Notes: generated from the letters alone by a model not told the origin. A DNA stretch of 34,188 nt from Treponema sp. (GCF_024696245.1 NZ_JAILGZ010000077.1:1-34188), one strand, 5' to 3'. Shown: positions 8,956-16,507, numbered from the stretch's first letter. Numbers and translations are program-made.

Positions 8956-10442
8956 GTTTTTAATCCTTTTTCAAAGGTTGCCTGTATTTCCTTTGCAAAG
9001 TTTTCCATTTCCTGACGGATTTTTTTACCAAGAGTTTCCCTGTCTTCCGGTTGAGAACGTTCAAAAAGAATTTCTTCATTAGGCAGAACGCTTTTTATCC
9101 ATTCAATATCGTCAAGATTTTTCCAGGTTTCTTCCATGAGCATTTTAATTCTGTCGTTTTTTATGATTTCATGGGTAAGGTAAAGGGTTGTTGGTTTTGT
9201 CAGGATTCCAGTGGGAATATGCTGTTTAAATATCTTCCAGTCTACATCGGGAATCTGTCCAAGATTATTTTTATAATCATAGTTGTCACTTAAACGGAAA
9301 ACCCTGTGAAAGAAATTATTACTTGCAAACCATGCCCGGTAAATATCCAGTGCCGGCGAGTTAAAGGTAGATGGTGTAATACGGGTTTCCTGAGTTCTTA
9401 GTCTTGTGTCGTGAATGCAGTCATTAATTTCAAGTTCGTTAGGCTGGGTGTGGCTGAATCCTTTAGAAACACTAAGATCCAGACCGCAGAAAAATACCTC
9501 ACCGCTGGTAATGCTTAAGGCAAAGTCTGCTGCAGTACCGCTGACAGTTCCGTTACGTATAGCTTTAACATTAATGTAGTTACATTTGTCTATAAGTTTT
9601 TCTCCAACTCCGTCGCCATAAGCCACAGGAACAATAGTATGTTCGTTAAGAATCTCTCCGTAACAGGCTCCTTCAAGAGGAAGAACCAGAGGAATGTTGT
9701 GGCGTTTTAAGCCGAACTCAAGATGAAGCTTAGCCCAGTAACCGCCGTCTGTAGAAATACAAACATCTGGAATTATATCTGCATCAATTAATGGAGACAG
9801 GGCAGAAGAAACAGCAACAAGAAAATACTGTTCCCTGTACTGCTTTAAAAAAGGAATTGAAGACTTAAGGCTTGGACCGGAAGCACAGACAATTACAGGA
9901 GAATTGCCTTTAAGGATGTATGCGTTATATTTTGAAAAGAGACAGAAGCGCAGGGTATTTTTAGTCCATCTTTTTGCAAAATATCTTCTGGTATTAAGAA
10001 TTGATTTTGTTTTTATTACAGCCTTTTTAATTTCTTCCCAGACTGCATTGTTTTCTTCTTTAAATGCATTCTGAGCTCCAGGCCATGACCAGAAGAAGCA
10101 GGCGATAATTCCTTCATCTCCCATATAATTAAAGATATCAGTGTTAAGGCTTTTTGTTTTTGAAAAATAGAAAACTTTATCCCAAAGTGAATCAGAGTCT
10201 GCAAAATCATCGCATAATCTTACACAGCAAAGTTTTGAATCAGGATAAAGTTCCCTAAAATAATTTACACAATATGAAATGCCAGGTTCTACAACAAGAA
10301 CAAATTTAGGTTTGAATTTACATATTGAATTTTTTACATATCGTTCTGCTTCTTTAGATGGTTCATATGCAGAATGAAGAGGAAAATTATTTATTTTACA
10401 GGTTTTCTCACCGTTGCCTGCCTGGAAGAATTCAACTGCCAT
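8952..10442 (-). CDS. DUF115 / MptE-like (Maf-type) protein, first of a tandem pair
   Basis: A 496-residue paralogue of the next gene downstream. The nucleotide-sugar-type core starts near residue 180: VIVCASGPSLKSSIPFL, then VAVSSALSPLIDADIIPD with CISTDGGYW. It continues with VSGTAADFALSITSGEVFFCGLDLS. Both paralogues share an N-terminal block (SAYEPSKEAERY here, SKYNPSLEAENF in the other), so they probably arose by duplication and have diverged widely. No signal peptide or membrane segment is seen. It begins 30 bases after the acidic-protein stop. The ATG has only AAGG one base away and AGAGGA fifteen bases away, so the ribosome-binding site is poor and translation may be coupled to the upstream gene. 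Function in glycosylation is inferred. Confidence 0.8.
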   Translation of the reverse strand: MAVEFFQAGNGEKTCKINNFPLHSAYEPSKEAERYVKNSICKFKPKFVLVVEPGISYCVNYFRELYPDSKLCCVRLCDDFADSDSLWDKVFYFSKTKSLNTDIFNYMGDEGIIACFFWSWPGAQNAFKEENNAVWEEIKKAVIKTKSILNTRRYFAKRWTKNTLRFCLFSKYNAYILKGNSPVIVCASGPSLKSSIPFLKQYREQYFLVAVSSALSPLIDADIIPDVCISTDGGYWAKLHLEFGLKRHNIPLVLPLEGACYGEILNEHTIVPVAYGDGVGEKLIDKCNYINVKAIRNGTVSGTAADFALSITSGEVFFCGLDLSVSKGFSHTQPNELEINDCIHDTRLRTQETRITPSTFNSPALDIYRAWFASNNFFHRVFRLSDNYDYKNNLGQIPDVDWKIFKQHIPTGILTKPTTLYLTHEIIKNDRIKMLMEETWKNLDDIEWIKSVLPNEEILFERSQPEDRETLGKKIRQEMENFAKEIQATFEKGLKT

Positions 10443-10472
10443 ACCTTAAAATAACTTTCCTCTTTAATCCTA

Positions 10473-13400
10473 TTATGCTAATCCAAGTTCCTTGAAAAGT
10501 TTTTTATATGTTTCAAACTGTTCTGACTGAGCAAACTCTGTGATTTTTTCTTCAGGCAGACTTTCAAGAAGCTGATCCATATAAGAAAGTACAGATTTTA
10601 TTTCTTCTTTCATTCCTTCAGGAATATCATTAGCTGAAGAAGCATCATTTTTATTTTCTACATCTGCTTCTTCAACTTCTACAGCCTGAGTTTCTTCATT
10701 GCTGTCGTCTGAATCTGAATCATCACTTCTGGAATCCCACTGATCAAATACCTGATTTACAGGATCTTCACTAATGCCTTTTTCCAGTTCTTCGTCTTCT
10801 TCTTCCTTAAAGAGTTCGATTGGTTTAGAAAGAGATTCAATTGAAGGAGAAAGATCATCATCTTCTGTTTCTTCTTCAGGTGCGTCTACTTCTCCAAGTC
10901 CTGGCTGGTCTACTGTAACAAGATCAGATAAGTCATCTTCCTGTACGGCAGGTGCTGCACTTTCATCTTCTTCTTCGATAAGATCTGATGAAGAAGCTTC
11001 TACAATAAGATCATCAACTTTTGGTACAGAAATTTCTTCCTGACTTTCTGAATCAGCTTGTGTATCATCCTGACTTTCATCAAATACAGGTTCTTCAAGC
11101 TTTTCATTGTCAAAGTTCATGGAAAGATTTTCTTCATTTTCTGTATCATCCTGGCTCTCATTGTCAGTAACTGCTTCTTCCGGAGGGGTAAGCTCTGCTG
11201 TGTTAAGGATATTGTTAAGTTCTTCACCACTTAAAGCGATAGTGTCATCTTCGTCATTGTCAGAGAAGAAGCCTGAATTATCTTCCTTGCTGTCTCCCGG
11301 AAGAGGAATATCAACATCAGAAAGTGACTCCTCTGCTGTATGACTTACAGCAGCCGGCTCTGCATTTTTAAGTTCTTCAAATTCAGTCTTAAGACTTGAA
11401 ATCTCTGATTTAAGGCTTGCAATCTGTGATGCAATGTCTTTAAGGAGACTGTTTGCATCAAAATCTGAAGAAGCATTCTCTTTTACAGGAGAAGGAGCTT
11501 TTGCTTCTGCTGCAGGAGCAGGAGTAACTGTATCCTGAACTTCATTGTCTTCTGTAATGAACTGTTCTTTAATGAAAACGCTGTAAACTTTCTTTTCATC
11601 ATTTTCATCATTTTCATCATTTTCATCATCTGGAATTGAAACTTCACTCATTTGCTCTTCGACTTCCTTATCCTGAGATTCAAGAGATGCTGCCTCTTCT
11701 TCAAATGTATCTGGTATAGTTTTTTCACTTTCTGTAACAGCTGCAGATTCAAAAGAAAGAGCAGGGAAGCTTTCTTCTGCCTGTGCATTTAATGTTGAAT
11801 CAATGTCGTCTTCTTCATTACTGCTTACATCAACGTTTACTTCTTCAGTTTCTGTAGAAGTGTCTTTGCTTTCTTCAAAACCTTCTGAAGTAAAGATGTC
11901 TTCTGCTGCGTCTGTGAGGGATGGTTCCTGAAAGGAATAGCTCCCGTCATCACTGCTTTCTGCTGAATCAGCTGTTTCTTCTGTAACAGGATTTTCCTCA
12001 AGAACAGGTTCTTCTGCAAAGCTCTCTTCAGAAAGTGAACTTTCTTCTTCTGGAATATCCGTAACGGTATCTGCAATTGTATCTTCGACAGCAGGACTTT
12101 CTTCAGCAAAAGAATTATCTTCAAGAACAGGTTCTTCTGTAAGTGTATTTTCAGAAGAGTCATCCTGTACTGCAGGTTCATCAAGGAAAGAAGTATCAAT
12201 GTCACTTATATCAAATGAGTCTTCCTTGCTGTCTTCATTTTCTACAGGTATATCTGTTGAAGCATCTTCTTCCGGAACTTCAATTGAAGCAACATCAAGA
12301 CCAGATACATCTGCTTCTGAAACATCATCTGATACTGCTTCTTCTTCTACGGAAGTTTCGTCAAAAGATGGTGTATCTTCAATAGCTCCAGTTTCTTCAA
12401 GTACAGGGCTTTCATCTGCAAGAGTGCTTTCTGCAACTGGTGTTTCGTCTACTACAAGATCTTCAAAGTTAAAGTCATCCTGAGTTTCTTCTGCAGCAAA
12501 CTGATTTTCTTCAAATACAGGTTCATCAAGATCAAAGGTTTCTTCTGATTCTGCAGTAAGGTTTTCTCCCCTGTCTGAAATATCAGTATCAGCAAAAGGA
12601 TTTTCTTCTGTTTCTGTATTTTCTTCTGTTATTACAGGATTTTCAAAAGAGTCAGTGTTAAAGCTGTCATCACTACCGCTTACATCGCTTTCATCCTGGA
12701 ATACAGCCATTTCACTGTCATCATCTGATGGAAGGCTTGATTCTGTAACAGGGGTTTCTTCGATTACCGGATTTTCTTCTGCTGCAGGGCTTTCTGTTAA
12801 AGCAGGACTTTCCTCTCCAAAGTCAACGCCGTCAAGAAGACTGTCTACATCAAAGTCATCATCAGGAGCGGACATTGGTGCATCTTCTTTTGTTGCAGAA
12901 GGAGTATCACTTTCTATAACTGTATCAACTGTAATTTCATCTTCTTCATCTGAAGCAGTTTCTGCAATTGCAGGTGTTTCACTGTCAGAATCAGTTTCTA
13001 CATTCATTTCAAAATCAACAGGACCTTCTTCTTTCTTTTCTTCGATTTTATCAGCCTGGGTACCTGCATCATCATCATTGAACCCAAATTCAGAAAGATC
13101 TACGCTTTCTCCTGAATCAGATTTCTTTTCTTCTGAAGGACTGTCGTCGCCAAAACCAAATTCAGAAAGGTCAACGCTTTCTCCCTGGTCAGAAGACTGG
13201 CTTTTATTATCATCTCCAAAGAGTGCATCAAAGTCATCATTTGCAAATTCTTCAGAAGCTTCTTCCTGAGGAATGTCAGCAAATTTTTCTTCATCAGGGG
13301 TATCATCAAAGCTTAAGTCAATATCAAGGGCTTCTTCGTTTTCTGTTGTTTCAGCAGCTTTTTCTTCTTCTGCTTCTGTTTCAAAACCACCGTCAAGGAA

Positions 13401-13751
13401 GTCATCAAGGGAAACTTCTCCTGAATCATTTGCTGCAGGAGGCTGGCTTTCTTCTGCTGCCTGAGGTGCAGGGGAAAGGTCTTCGTTAGGATCTGTAAAG
13501 TCCCCGTCCATAAATGCATCCAGGGATATTTCTTCTTCACCTGAAGTTGAGTTTGTATCAGCAGAACCGGCCGCTTCTGTTTCCTGTTCCATAGTAGACT
13601 GAGCAGCCTTATCAAGGAATGAAAGGTCATTCAGTTCGTCAGGAAGGTCATTTATATTTTCTGTATCGACGCCATCATCAGCTGGAGCTGAGTTTTTAAT
13701 CCAGACGCCGTATTCGTCAAGTTCAGTTTTTTTATCTGATGATTCGTTCAT
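10473..13751 (-). CDS. Large acidic low-complexity repeat protein
   Basis: A 1092-residue protein with a very high Glu, Asp and Ser content and almost no Trp or Cys, and no signal peptide or membrane segment. It is probably cytoplasmic and mostly disordered. Short hydrophobic islands recur in the acidic sea: ISLDAFMDGDF, VSLDDFLDGGF, VDLSEFGFGDD, VDLSEFGFNDD. Hundreds of residues of EEPVLEE/EENPV-type repeats follow. A coiled coil lies at about 760-797 (LKSEISSLKTEFEELKN). The chain ends in a compact, likely folded helical segment of about 45 residues (YMDQLLESLPEEKITEF). The N-terminal YGVWIKNSAP block also looks ordered. ATG 13751 has AAGGGG eight bases upstream. It heads a run with two DUF115 genes and a degenerate-GGDEF gene. 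I do not recognise a function. Confidence 0.8.
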   Translation of the reverse strand: MNESSDKKTELDEYGVWIKNSAPADDGVDTENINDLPDELNDLSFLDKAAQSTMEQETEAAGSADTNSTSGEEEISLDAFMDGDFTDPNEDLSPAPQAAEESQPPAANDSGEVSLDDFLDGGFETEAEEEKAAETTENEEALDIDLSFDDTPDEEKFADIPQEEASEEFANDDFDALFGDDNKSQSSDQGESVDLSEFGFGDDSPSEEKKSDSGESVDLSEFGFNDDDAGTQADKIEEKKEEGPVDFEMNVETDSDSETPAIAETASDEEDEITVDTVIESDTPSATKEDAPMSAPDDDFDVDSLLDGVDFGEESPALTESPAAEENPVIEETPVTESSLPSDDDSEMAVFQDESDVSGSDDSFNTDSFENPVITEENTETEENPFADTDISDRGENLTAESEETFDLDEPVFEENQFAAEETQDDFNFEDLVVDETPVAESTLADESPVLEETGAIEDTPSFDETSVEEEAVSDDVSEADVSGLDVASIEVPEEDASTDIPVENEDSKEDSFDISDIDTSFLDEPAVQDDSSENTLTEEPVLEDNSFAEESPAVEDTIADTVTDIPEEESSLSEESFAEEPVLEENPVTEETADSAESSDDGSYSFQEPSLTDAAEDIFTSEGFEESKDTSTETEEVNVDVSSNEEDDIDSTLNAQAEESFPALSFESAAVTESEKTIPDTFEEEAASLESQDKEVEEQMSEVSIPDDENDENDENDEKKVYSVFIKEQFITEDNEVQDTVTPAPAAEAKAPSPVKENASSDFDANSLLKDIASQIASLKSEISSLKTEFEELKNAEPAAVSHTAEESLSDVDIPLPGDSKEDNSGFFSDNDEDDTIALSGEELNNILNTAELTPPEEAVTDNESQDDTENEENLSMNFDNEKLEEPVFDESQDDTQADSESQEEISVPKVDDLIVEASSSDLIEEEDESAAPAVQEDDLSDLVTVDQPGLGEVDAPEEETEDDDLSPSIESLSKPIELFKEEEDEELEKGISEDPVNQVFDQWDSRSDDSDSDDSNEETQAVEVEEADVENKNDASSANDIPEGMKEEIKSVLSYMDQLLESLPEEKITEFAQSEQFETYKKLFKELGLA
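11593..11628 (-). repeat. Four tandem 9-base units coding DEN/DEK
   Basis: On the + strand TTTTCATCA is repeated four times without error, giving the DENDENDENDEK segment of the acidic protein. Being in frame, slippage would change length without breaking the gene. Confidence 0.9.
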
Positions 13752-13805
13752 AAATTTATCCCCTTTGCTCTTTTGAATCCGAAATAATCCGGTACATCAT
13801 ATTTA

Positions 13806-13832
13806 GTTTCGGCATTCTCTTTTAAAATCTTA
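13806..13832 (-). promoter_or_regulatory. Sigma-28 (FliA)-like promoter for the acidic/DUF115 run
   Basis: Read on the minus strand: TAAGATTT, 11 bases, GCCGAAAC. The established flagellar sigma-28 consensus is TAAAGTTT-N11-GCCGATAA, so 6 of 8 bases match in each box and the spacing is exact. The predicted start point is near 13799, leaving a leader of about 48 bases with the AAGGGG ribosome-binding site. Not proven by sequence alone. Confidence 0.5.
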
Positions 13833-14013
13833 ATGTCTAAGTTTTAAAATCTCCTTACTTACCGGATATTCAAAAAAACTAAGATTCTTCTATTTTACCA
13901 CAAGTATTTTAAATTTTCCAATGAAGAATTAAAGTCTTCTATAAATGTTGTTTTATGTGGATTTTTTACCCCTCTTTTTAAATAATCTTCTGGTGAATAA
14001 AAAAATAAAACAA

Positions 14014-14042
14014 TTCATTAAATAAAAAAGCCTGCCGATAAT
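14014..14042 (+). promoter_or_regulatory. Possible promoter of the FtsB-like gene, leaderless type
   Basis: TTCATT, 17 bases, GATAAT. The -10 ends nine bases before ATG 14052 and no Shine-Dalgarno sequence is present. The same bases include GCCGATAA at 14034-14041, an exact match to the sigma-28 -10 box, but no good sigma-28 -35 lies 11 bases upstream. Which sigma factor would use it is unclear. Confidence 0.35.
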
Positions 14043-14051
14043 CTGAGCATA

Positions 14052-14555
14052 ATGAAAAGGTTAAGATTTCTGACTGCTGCTTTTGCAGGTACACTCTGCT
14101 ATGTCATAATTTCCGTTACAGCCGGAAGATATGGTATGTGGGCTCTGGACCAGCTTGAAGAGCAAAAACGAATACTCAGTGTACACGAAGCATCTGTGGA
14201 AAAAATCTATAATGAATTATCCATGGAAAAAAATGCTTTGCTTAATGACTCCAGTGTCATTGCAGCCTATGCCAGACGTCTTGGCTATGTCAGCGATGGA
14301 GAAATACTTGTTAAGATAAGGGGTCTTTCCTCTTACCAGAATAAGATTCAGGATCCCGGCTACACTGTAGAAGAGGGTGAAATTCACTATATTTCAGAAA
14401 AAAGCTGTAAAGCCATAGGGGTTTTAATATTTGCCCTGCTTTATACGGTTCTTCTTCTTAATGATTTTGCCCATGGAAGAATATATCTGCCTTCAAAACG
14501 ACAGAAACTAACGGTTTTAAATGGAGCTGCAGTATATGATTTGCCGCAAAACTGA
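14052..14555 (+). CDS. FtsB/DivIC-like septum-formation protein
   Basis: A 167-residue protein with the layout of the FtsB/DivIC family: a short cytoplasmic start, a membrane segment at about 7-28, a coiled coil at about 30-65, then the family's tail motif (AYARRLGYVSDGEILVKI, near 71-88). Such proteins join FtsL/FtsQ-type partners in the division complex at the inner membrane. Unusually, a second hydrophobic segment follows at about 122-140 (IGVLIFALLYTVLLL), so both ends should be cytoplasmic. No Shine-Dalgarno sequence precedes ATG 14052; a -10 box nine bases upstream suggests a leaderless message. The gene overlaps the TsaC-type gene at its 3' end. Family assignment is moderately sure; the name is not. 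Confidence 0.7.
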   Translation: MKRLRFLTAAFAGTLCYVIISVTAGRYGMWALDQLEEQKRILSVHEASVEKIYNELSMEKNALLNDSSVIAAYARRLGYVSDGEILVKIRGLSSYQNKIQDPGYTVEEGEIHYISEKSCKAIGVLIFALLYTVLLLNDFAHGRIYLPSKRQKLTVLNGAAVYDLPQN

Positions 14556-15129
14556 TTCAGATTCAATAGAAAAAAGTTCAGATGTATTAAAAAAGGGGGG
14601 AGTTCTTATCCTTCCTACAGATACTGTTTATGGTTTTTCCGGAATTGTAGACCTTAAAGGAAGGCCTGAGTTTAAAAGCGACAGCCGTATCCGCAGTATA
14701 AAGGGCAGGGAAGAAAACAAGCCCCTTATTCAGCTTATAGCAAAGCCGGAAGATTTAAGTATATACACAGATGTAAAGCTTCCTTCAGGGCTTTTATCAG
14801 CCTGGCCCGGCCCCCTTACCGTAATTGTAGATATAAAGAAAGATTCTCCTTTTGCCTTTACCTGTCAGACTGTGGCTTTCCGCTGTCCTGGGGATGAATG
14901 GCTGAGGAAAGTAATAGAAAAATGCGGGGCTCCGGTTTATTCTACCAGTGTAAACAGAAGCGGCTGTCCTGTTCTTACCGAAGAAAGGAAAATCATTGCT
15001 GAATTTGAAGGGGAATGTGACCTTATTGTTCTTGCAGGAGATACAGGGAATTCCCTTCCTTCAACAATAGTAAGGCTTCAAAGTGACGGTTCTTATTCAT
15101 TAATCCGTCAGGGTGCCGTAAAAGTCTAA
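14536..15129 (+). CDS. tsaC: Threonylcarbamoyl-AMP synthase (TsaC/YrdC/Sua5 family)
   Basis: It makes threonylcarbamoyl-AMP from threonine, bicarbonate and ATP, the first step of the t6A37 modification of ANN-decoding tRNAs. Family signatures are visible: ILPTDTVYGFSG near the N-terminus, KGREENKPLIQLI, WPGPLTVIV, VAFRCPGDEWL and YSTSVNRSG. About 197 residues matches the single-domain TsaC type, without the Sua5 C-terminal domain. I place the start at ATG 14536 because GGAG (14523-14526) sits nine bases before it; ATG 14521 in the same frame lacks a site. It overlaps the FtsB-like gene by 20 bases, so translation is probably coupled. It converges with the minus-strand gene ending at 15143. 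Confidence 0.88.
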   Translation: MICRKTDSDSIEKSSDVLKKGGVLILPTDTVYGFSGIVDLKGRPEFKSDSRIRSIKGREENKPLIQLIAKPEDLSIYTDVKLPSGLLSAWPGPLTVIVDIKKDSPFAFTCQTVAFRCPGDEWLRKVIEKCGAPVYSTSVNRSGCPVLTEERKIIAEFEGECDLIVLAGDTGNSLPSTIVRLQSDGSYSLIRQGAVKV

Positions 15130-15142
15130 AAATTAAGCTTAT

Positions 15143-15970
15143 TTATTTTCTTCTCTGCCAGATAACCTTAACAATACCTTCTGCAACTCCACCAGGTGAA
15201 TCTTCGTCTTCTACAAGGGTATTTTTTTCTCCCTGAAGTTTTCCATCAGGGGTAAGGGTCAGCTTCCATTCTACAGGTGGGGCTGAGGCTGCATTTTTAA
15301 GGGCTGTTGCTCTGGGAAGTTCAGGAAAATATGAGGCATTGCTTCTTCCTGTCTGCTTTATATGAACGTTTTTATCTTCTATTTCTACGGAAACATTCAT
15401 AATTGCGCCGTTTTTATAGATGATAACTCCCTTTCCGCTTCTTAAAATCAGGATTTTATCAATAAAGTCTTCTCCGGCCCAGGTTCCTGACAGGTTTTCA
15501 ATGTCAGTATGAGCTTTCTGTACAGGGGCGGTTTCCTTTTGAACCTGAGGGGTTTCCTGAACGGCTTTTCCTGCAAGGTTAGAAAGGAGGTTTTCTAAAG
15601 AAGGCTTGGCATCCAGAAGAATCATGTAATAGGAATCATATTTTTTTGTGGAAGTTACGGCTTTTTTGCTGTCTCCCTTAAGGGCATTAAGGGTACAAAT
15701 CCATCCACCTTCCGGAGCTTCCTGTATTTCTGCATAAAAGGCTATGTTTGAGCCTGCCTTATCAGGGCTGTAGTGGTCTTTTCTGTGGTCTATAACAACA
15801 TAACCGTCAATTGTCTGAAACTGGGAATAAAAATGATCCGTTGTCATCTGAATCATTCCTGTATCCTGAGATGAAGATTCAGTAGCGTAAAAATCAACAT
15901 TCTGGGCTGCATGAAGGGAACATGCCGTCAGAAAGAGAAAAATAAACTGCTGAATATTCCTGATTTTCAC
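15143..15970 (-). CDS. Exported hypothetical protein
   Basis: A 275-residue protein with a signal peptide. LTAC near residue 17 could be a lipobox, or cleavage could follow SLHA; I cannot decide between a lipoprotein and a soluble periplasmic protein. Two regions are seen: residues about 25-125, then a Pro/Gln/Lys linker, then a C-terminal domain of about 115 residues beginning LSGTWAGEDFIDKILILRSGKG. The latter resembles a small beta-barrel or lipocalin-like domain, but I do not know its function. The start is GTG at 15970, which shares its first G with the smpB stop codon (TAGTG), so it is translationally coupled to smpB. Confidence 0.75.
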   Translation of the reverse strand: MKIRNIQQFIFLFLTACSLHAAQNVDFYATESSSQDTGMIQMTTDHFYSQFQTIDGYVVIDHRKDHYSPDKAGSNIAFYAEIQEAPEGGWICTLNALKGDSKKAVTSTKKYDSYYMILLDAKPSLENLLSNLAGKAVQETPQVQKETAPVQKAHTDIENLSGTWAGEDFIDKILILRSGKGVIIYKNGAIMNVSVEIEDKNVHIKQTGRSNASYFPELPRATALKNAASAPPVEWKLTLTPDGKLQGEKNTLVEDEDSPGGVAEGIVKVIWQRRK

Positions 15971-16434
15971 TATCCGTTTAATCCGTTCTTGAATTCTCTT
16001 GCAATGTCCCGCTTAACGTCCCTGTCTTTAATATCGGCACGTTTATCATAAAGCTTCTTTCCTTTGCAGACACCAAGATTTACCTTTACACGGCCGTTTT
16101 TAAGGTAAACATCAAGGGGAATTAAGGTATAGCCTTTTTCTTCTACCTTACGCCTTAATCTCTTGATTTCTTCCTTATGAAGGAGAAGCTTCTTTTTTCT
16201 TTCTGGATTATGGTTAAATATGGATGAATATGAATACTCTGCAATATTAAAATTCTGAAGCCAGACTTCGTTGTTTTCTATAAGGGCAAAACTGTCAGGA
16301 AAAGATATACTTCCATTTTTAACGGACTTTACTTCTGTTCCTTCAAGAGCAATTCCGCATTCAATTGAGTCATCTATGGAATAGTTGAATCTTGCCTTTC
16401 TGTTTTCAGCTATGATTTTCTTACCTTCAGACAT
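15970..16434 (-). CDS. smpB: SsrA-binding protein SmpB
   Basis: SmpB binds tmRNA and takes it to stalled ribosomes for trans-translation. Recognisable parts are the N-terminal NRKARFNYSIDDSIECGIAL, the TEVKSVKNG block, the LLLHKEEI segment, the VYLKNGRVKVNLGVCKGKKLYDKR stretch (core KVNLGVCKGKKLYDKR) and the basic C-terminal tail (RDVKRDIARE). About 154 residues is normal. Of two in-frame ATGs (16440 and 16434) I prefer 16434: a TATAAT box at 16443-16448 would start the RNA near 16436, leaving only the second ATG. No Shine-Dalgarno sequence precedes either. It is followed, with a one-base overlap, by an exported protein gene. No ssrA gene is seen in this window. Confidence 0.95.
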   Translation of the reverse strand: MSEGKKIIAENRKARFNYSIDDSIECGIALEGTEVKSVKNGSISFPDSFALIENNEVWLQNFNIAEYSYSSIFNHNPERKKKLLLHKEEIKRLRRKVEEKGYTLIPLDVYLKNGRVKVNLGVCKGKKLYDKRADIKDRDVKRDIAREFKNGLNG

Positions 16435-16442
16435 ATACATTA

Positions 16443-16471
16443 ATTATATTGAATAAAAATCATGAAGTCTA
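16443..16471 (-). promoter_or_regulatory. Sigma-70-type promoter of smpB, leaderless type
   Basis: Read on the minus strand: TAGACT, 17 bases, TATAAT. The -35 matches 4 of 6 and the -10 all 6. The -10 ends eight bases before ATG 16434, so the predicted RNA starts about two bases before the codon. Confidence 0.6.
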
Positions 16472-16474
16472 CTG

Positions 16475-16507
16475 TTTTGAATTCCGGAGAAAAATGGAAA
16501 TTCAAAA
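16475..16507. promoter_or_regulatory. Inverted repeat between smpB and the rsbU-like gene
   Basis: TTTTGAATTCC (16475-16485) and GGAAATTCAAAA (16496-16507) are inverted copies with one bulged base, separated by ten bases. It lies between two divergent genes and its right arm overlaps the -35 region of the rsbU-like promoter. This fits an operator, although a hairpin in RNA is also possible. There is no T tract, so it is not a terminator. Confidence 0.5.

Larger units (their letters stand above)
13752..14051. other. 300-base divergent intergenic region
   Basis: AT-rich gap between the minus-strand acidic-protein gene and the plus-strand FtsB-like gene. It holds a sigma-28-like promoter pointing left (13806-13832), an 8-base inverted repeat ATCCGGTA/TACCGGAT (13787-13794 and 13860-13867) flanking that promoter, and a possible promoter pointing right at 14014-14042. 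Between 13870 and 14010 I see no gene or strong signal, only a small GAAGA/TCTTC hairpin at 13923-13939. Confidence 0.7.

Noticed and set aside
7516-10442. Naming the DUF115 genes as proven Maf flagellin glycosyltransferases
   Set aside because: The family also has pterin-kinase-type members, and no flagellin or sialic-acid-type genes lie in the window to settle the role.
10774-13489. Several long open frames antisense to the acidic-protein gene, rich in Ser or Leu/Gln
   Set aside because: They mirror the GAA/GAT/TCT-biased repeats of the acidic gene in other frames. They have no ribosome-binding sites and no domain pattern.
13923-13939. GAAGA/TCTTC hairpin as a terminator
   Set aside because: The stem has only five pairs, there is no T tract, and it lies between two genes that diverge, where no terminator is expected.
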